NCBI RefSeq assembly: GCF_013032455.1
Contig: NZ_WQCF01000009.1
Location: 100,653 to 164,652 of the forward strand
DNA length: 64,000 bases
Source: Ruegeria atlantica
GTDB lineage: Bacteria > Pseudomonadota > Alphaproteobacteria > Rhodobacterales > Rhodobacteraceae
Direction of reading: 5' to 3'
Shown: positions 61,542-64,000 of the stretch, one piece after another
How the letters are laid out: every line of letters begins with the position of its first letter
How positions within the stretch are numbered: the stretch's first letter is position 1
Translations under genes and position numbers: made by a program
The notes under the pieces: model-generated
Database searches by the model: none
Told to the model about the DNA's origin: nothing
The model's input: the letters and a program-made list of their open reading frames with translations, nothing else

Positions 61542-62438
61542 TCAAACGCTTTGTTGGCGCTTTATGTGGTCGATGAACAGCCTCAGGGGCATCATGGATT
61601 TATACTCGCGTGGGAAATACATGAAAATACCGGGGGTGAGGCCCAAGTGGTCCTCAAGAACGGGTGTCAAAGCTCCGGTATCAATCAGCGGGGCGACATA
61701 AGCCCTGAAGGTATAGGCTAACCCTAACCCTCTTTTCGCCAGATCGACGGTAGCAGGAAGGGCGTTCGCAATCAGATTGCCTTGCACATCGACGGCATAC
61801 TCCTCCTCACTTGATTGAAAGCTCCACGGGGCAATCTGGCTCGATGATTGGAACCTGTAGCGGATACAGGTGTGCCCCAGCAGATCACGCGGGGTTTCCG
61901 GGATGCCCTGCGCCGCCAGGTAGTCCGGGCTGGCGACAACGGTCACCGGAAGCGGCGGCGTCAACCGCACCGCCACCATGTCCTGCGCCACACGATCCCC
62001 CAAACGGAACCCGGCATGGAGTTCCTCGCCCAAGATATCCGACAGCGCATCGGTCAACGACAGTTCCAGCTCGATCTCGGGATACGCAGTGCAAAAACTC
62101 TTGAGGATCGGACCAACATAGAGGTGGTAGGCAAACTCCGGCATCGCCAGTTTCAACGTGCCGCGCGCGGCATGGCCGGTGCTGCGCGCGCTTTCGACGG
62201 CCTCGGAGAGTTGATCAAAAGCAGGCCCTGCGCCGCGGATCAGGGCGCGACCGGCTTCGGTCAGGCTGATCGAGCGTGTTGTCCGAATGAAAAGCGCAGT
62301 GCCCAGTTGGTCTTCCAGCGCTTTCAATTGATGGCTAACGGTCGACGGCTTGATACCCAGCGCCTCGGCCGCAGCACGTAGCGATCCATGGCGCGCGATG
62401 GCGGTAAAGACTTCAAGCGTGGCTAGTGGAAGGCGCAT
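61542..62438 (-). CDS. LysR-family transcriptional regulator (GcvA/AmpR-like subgroup)
   Basis: 298 aa from ATG 62438 (MRLPLATLEVFTAIARHGSLRAAAEALGIKPSTVSHQLKALEDQLGTALFIRTTRSISLTEAG region). Substrate-binding domain complete. Divergent from the two SnoaL-like genes and the quinone reductase (141-bp gap), so probably their regulator. Confidence 0.9.
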   Translation of the reverse strand: MRLPLATLEVFTAIARHGSLRAAAEALGIKPSTVSHQLKALEDQLGTALFIRTTRSISLTEAGRALIRGAGPAFDQLSEAVESARSTGHAARGTLKLAMPEFAYHLYVGPILKSFCTAYPEIELELSLTDALSDILGEELHAGFRLGDRVAQDMVAVRLTPPLPVTVVASPDYLAAQGIPETPRDLLGHTCIRYRFQSSSQIAPWSFQSSEEEYAVDVQGNLIANALPATVDLAKRGLGLAYTFRAYVAPLIDTGALTPVLEDHLGLTPGIFMYFPREYKSMMPLRLFIDHIKRQQSV

Positions 62439-62579
62439 AGAGTCCCCGAACAAACTTATTATTCGATATCATACATGAAAGTAGTGCCAACGGAGTGAAT
62501 TATCACGTCCTACCGGGATTATTATCTTCGTGTCATTGCAGCCCAAAAGGCTGTCATCACGTATTCAGGAGCACACAAG

Positions 62580-63074
62580 ATGAACACTCTGACCAAAGTT
62601 GCTGCCCTCACCGCCGCTCTGATCACAGGAGAGACCGCCATGGCCGCATCCCCCGAAGACAATATTAAGGTCGTACAGGATTTCTTTGCCGCCTATGGCG
62701 CCAGTGATCTGGACGGCATCGCAGCCGTGATGGACGAGAACGTCAAATGGCACATCCCGGGCCGCCACCCCTTGTCTGGAACCAAGACCGGTCGGGACGA
62801 GGTTCTGGCCTTTTTCGAACAACTGGGCACTGCCGGATTTCAGGCCGACCCCATCTATTTCGGCGCAGACGAGACCCATGTGGTCGATATCCACCGTGGC
62901 TGGTCGAACGCCGATGGCAAACCGAATGTCGATACGACATGGGCCCTCGTCTACCGGATCGAGAATGGCAAGATCGTCGAAGCCACCAACTTGTCCGCCG
63001 ATCAGGATGCGGCAAACACGTTTTTCTGGTCCCAATACTCGCTGGCTCCGATCCCTGAGCGACTGGCCAAGTAA
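62580..63074 (+). CDS. Exported SnoaL-like protein
   Basis: 164 aa. The N-terminus MNTLTKVAALTAALITGETAMA looks like a signal peptide, then a SnoaL-like NTF2 domain (NIKVVQDFFAAYGASDLDGIAAVMDENVKWHIPGRHPLSGTKTGRDEVLAFFEQLG). AGGAG precedes ATG 62580. First gene of a plus-strand unit with another SnoaL-like gene and a quinone reductase. Confidence 0.82.
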   Translation: MNTLTKVAALTAALITGETAMAASPEDNIKVVQDFFAAYGASDLDGIAAVMDENVKWHIPGRHPLSGTKTGRDEVLAFFEQLGTAGFQADPIYFGADETHVVDIHRGWSNADGKPNVDTTWALVYRIENGKIVEATNLSADQDAANTFFWSQYSLAPIPERLAK

Positions 63075-63085
63075 ACCATCAATAG

Positions 63086-63487
63086 GTGATTCAAGTGACC
63101 GATTACGCCGAAATCCGCAGTTTCATCACCGACTGGTTTGCCCGGTTTGACAGGCTGGATCCGATCGACGCGTTCCTGCCTGACCTCCACCCAGATGTGG
63201 ATTGGGACATGCCTGACGTCGATACCACACTCAGCGGGCATGATCGCGTGCGTGCTTGGTATCGTGGCGTGCTTGAAACCTTGCAACGTCCAACCGAGCA
63301 TCACGTTAGCAAGATCGCGATCAAGCCCGGTGCCGTACAGTTCGAAGTTCTGTTTCGCGCCACGACCGTTGCGGGAGAGCACATTGAAGCCCGCGTTCAG
63401 GAACACTGGCGCTTCGCAACCCGGCCCGATGGCCACCCGCTGATCACCCACTATTCCGCAACATTCCTGCAAGAGGCAGATACATGA
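63086..63487 (+). CDS. SnoaL-like NTF2-fold protein
   Basis: 133 aa from GTG 63086; a GTG at 63095 is an equally possible start, and no clear ribosome site decides. NTF2-like pattern: IRSFITDWFARFDRLDPIDAFLPDLHPDVDWDMPDVDTTLSGHDRVRAWYRGVL, then VAGEHIEARVQEHWRF. Cytoplasmic, unlike its upstream neighbour. Overlaps the next gene's start by four bases (ATGA). Confidence 0.78.
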   Translation: MIQVTDYAEIRSFITDWFARFDRLDPIDAFLPDLHPDVDWDMPDVDTTLSGHDRVRAWYRGVLETLQRPTEHHVSKIAIKPGAVQFEVLFRATTVAGEHIEARVQEHWRFATRPDGHPLITHYSATFLQEADT

Positions 63488-63948
63488 AAGCCCTCGTACT
63501 CACCGCTCACCCGAACCTGAGCAAATCGCGCATCAACCGCGCATGGTTCGACGCACTTTCAGAAGCCGCCGACGTGACAACCCGCGATCTGACCGCCATT
63601 GGCGGCGGCGAGATGCGGTTTGACGTTGAAGCCGAGCAGGCCCTCTTGCTGGCCCATGACCGGATCGTGTTCCAGTTTCCATTCTACTGGTATTCCGCAC
63701 CTCCGGTGATGAAAGCCTGGATGGATCAGGTGCTGAACTATGGTTTCGCTTATGGGCCGGGCGGTGATCAACTGAAAGGGCGTGAGTTTCTCATCCTTGT
63801 TTCGACTGGAGGCCCCGAGCACAGCTATCACGCAGGTGGTTACAACAACTTTACCATGGCCGAGTTTCTGAAACCGTTCCAACAGACGGCGAACCTGGCC
63901 GGAATGACGTATCTAAGGCCGTTCGTGGCCCACGGTATGGCCGTGTGA
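63484..63948 (+). CDS. KefF/modulator-of-drug-activity-like NAD(P)H:quinone reductase, C-terminally short
   Basis: 154 aa flavodoxin-like fold: ALVLTAHPNLSKSRINRAW, HDRIVFQFPFYWYSAPPVMKAWMDQVLNYGFAYGPGGDQLKGREFLILVSTGGPEHSYHAGGYNNFTMAEFLKPFQQTANLAGMTYLRPFVAHGM. Related to the 202-aa protein at 24095-24703, yet it ends at TGA 63948 right after the HGMAV segment, losing about 40 family residues. Coupled to the SnoaL-like gene. A premature stop or a frameshift is likely. Confidence 0.8.
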   Translation: MKALVLTAHPNLSKSRINRAWFDALSEAADVTTRDLTAIGGGEMRFDVEAEQALLLAHDRIVFQFPFYWYSAPPVMKAWMDQVLNYGFAYGPGGDQLKGREFLILVSTGGPEHSYHAGGYNNFTMAEFLKPFQQTANLAGMTYLRPFVAHGMAV

Positions 63949-64000
63949 GAACGGCGGTGAGAAAGTCGACCACGGTAGCGGCGGGATGACCCTGCTGCGG

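Overview
The window reads as DNA from an alphaproteobacterium of the Roseobacter/Rhodobacterales type, probably a plasmid or chromid rather than the main chromosome. Three things point that way: a Rep_3-type initiator with ParA/ParB and palindromic parS-like sites (about 15.6-20 kb), dense catabolic operons served by ABC and TRAP transporters, and many short-chain dehydrogenase, LysR, GntR and AraC cassettes. No rRNA or tRNA genes were seen. These calls come from reading motifs; no database search was run.

Layout. (1) 1-9.3 kb, minus strand: a ribose/galactose-type ABC importer (binding protein, ATPase, two permeases), then KDPG-type aldolase, SDR, two zinc MDR dehydrogenases and a glycerol-kinase-like FGGY kinase cut by the window edge. 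The two upstream regions share a 15-bp palindrome of HexR/RpiR type. (2) 9.4-14.4 kb: an IS6-family remnant joined to a decayed amino-acid ABC ATPase gene, then a beta-lactamase-fold hydrolase, a choloylglycine-hydrolase-family acylase and a divergent Crp/Fnr regulator. A second IS6-like end lies on the far side. (3) 14.5-20.5 kb: tyrosine recombinase, parB, parA, origin-like DNA, rep, and four 22-bp tandem repeats before an AAA/DUF4143 gene. (4) 22-24.7 kb: a KefB/C-type antiporter and its KefF/G-like partner.

(5) 24.9-29.8 kb, minus strand: 2OG-Fe(II) oxygenase, SnoaL-like protein, enoyl-CoA hydratase, class III nucleotidyl cyclase and quinone reductase. (6) 30.1-42 kb: an acetoin/2-oxoacid-dehydrogenase-like operon with E1 alpha, E1 beta, a free lipoyl domain, an E2 catalytic domain and a lipoate ligase. 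It continues with an ABM protein, a Tat-exported gluconate-dehydrogenase-subunit-3-like protein, a GMC oxidoreductase, an exported VOC protein, HupE/UreJ and E3. A convergent AcoR-like activator follows. Phased TGTCTC repeats precede the first gene. This is the most unusual system in the window: a split-E2 dehydrogenase packaged with an extracytoplasmic oxidation module and an activator that lacks the GAFTGA loop. (7) 42-44.8 kb: SDR and CmcJ/NvfI-like oxidoreductase with a divergent LysR.

(8) 45.3-55.1 kb: a sugar-acid operon (TRAP QMP, 2-hydroxyacid dehydrogenase, KDPG/KDPGal aldolase, RraA-like, SMP-30-like lactonase, KDG-type kinase, SDR, cupin, methylglyoxal synthase) divergent from a GntR/FCD regulator. 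A perfect 17-bp palindrome lies between them. The operon should import a uronic/aldonic acid or its lactone and send it through 2-keto-3-deoxy intermediates to pyruvate and triose phosphate. (9) 55.1-64 kb: small redox/SnoaL/hydrolase gene sets interleaved with LysR and AraC regulators, a truncated AraC duplicate, and a KefF-like quinone reductase that ends early.
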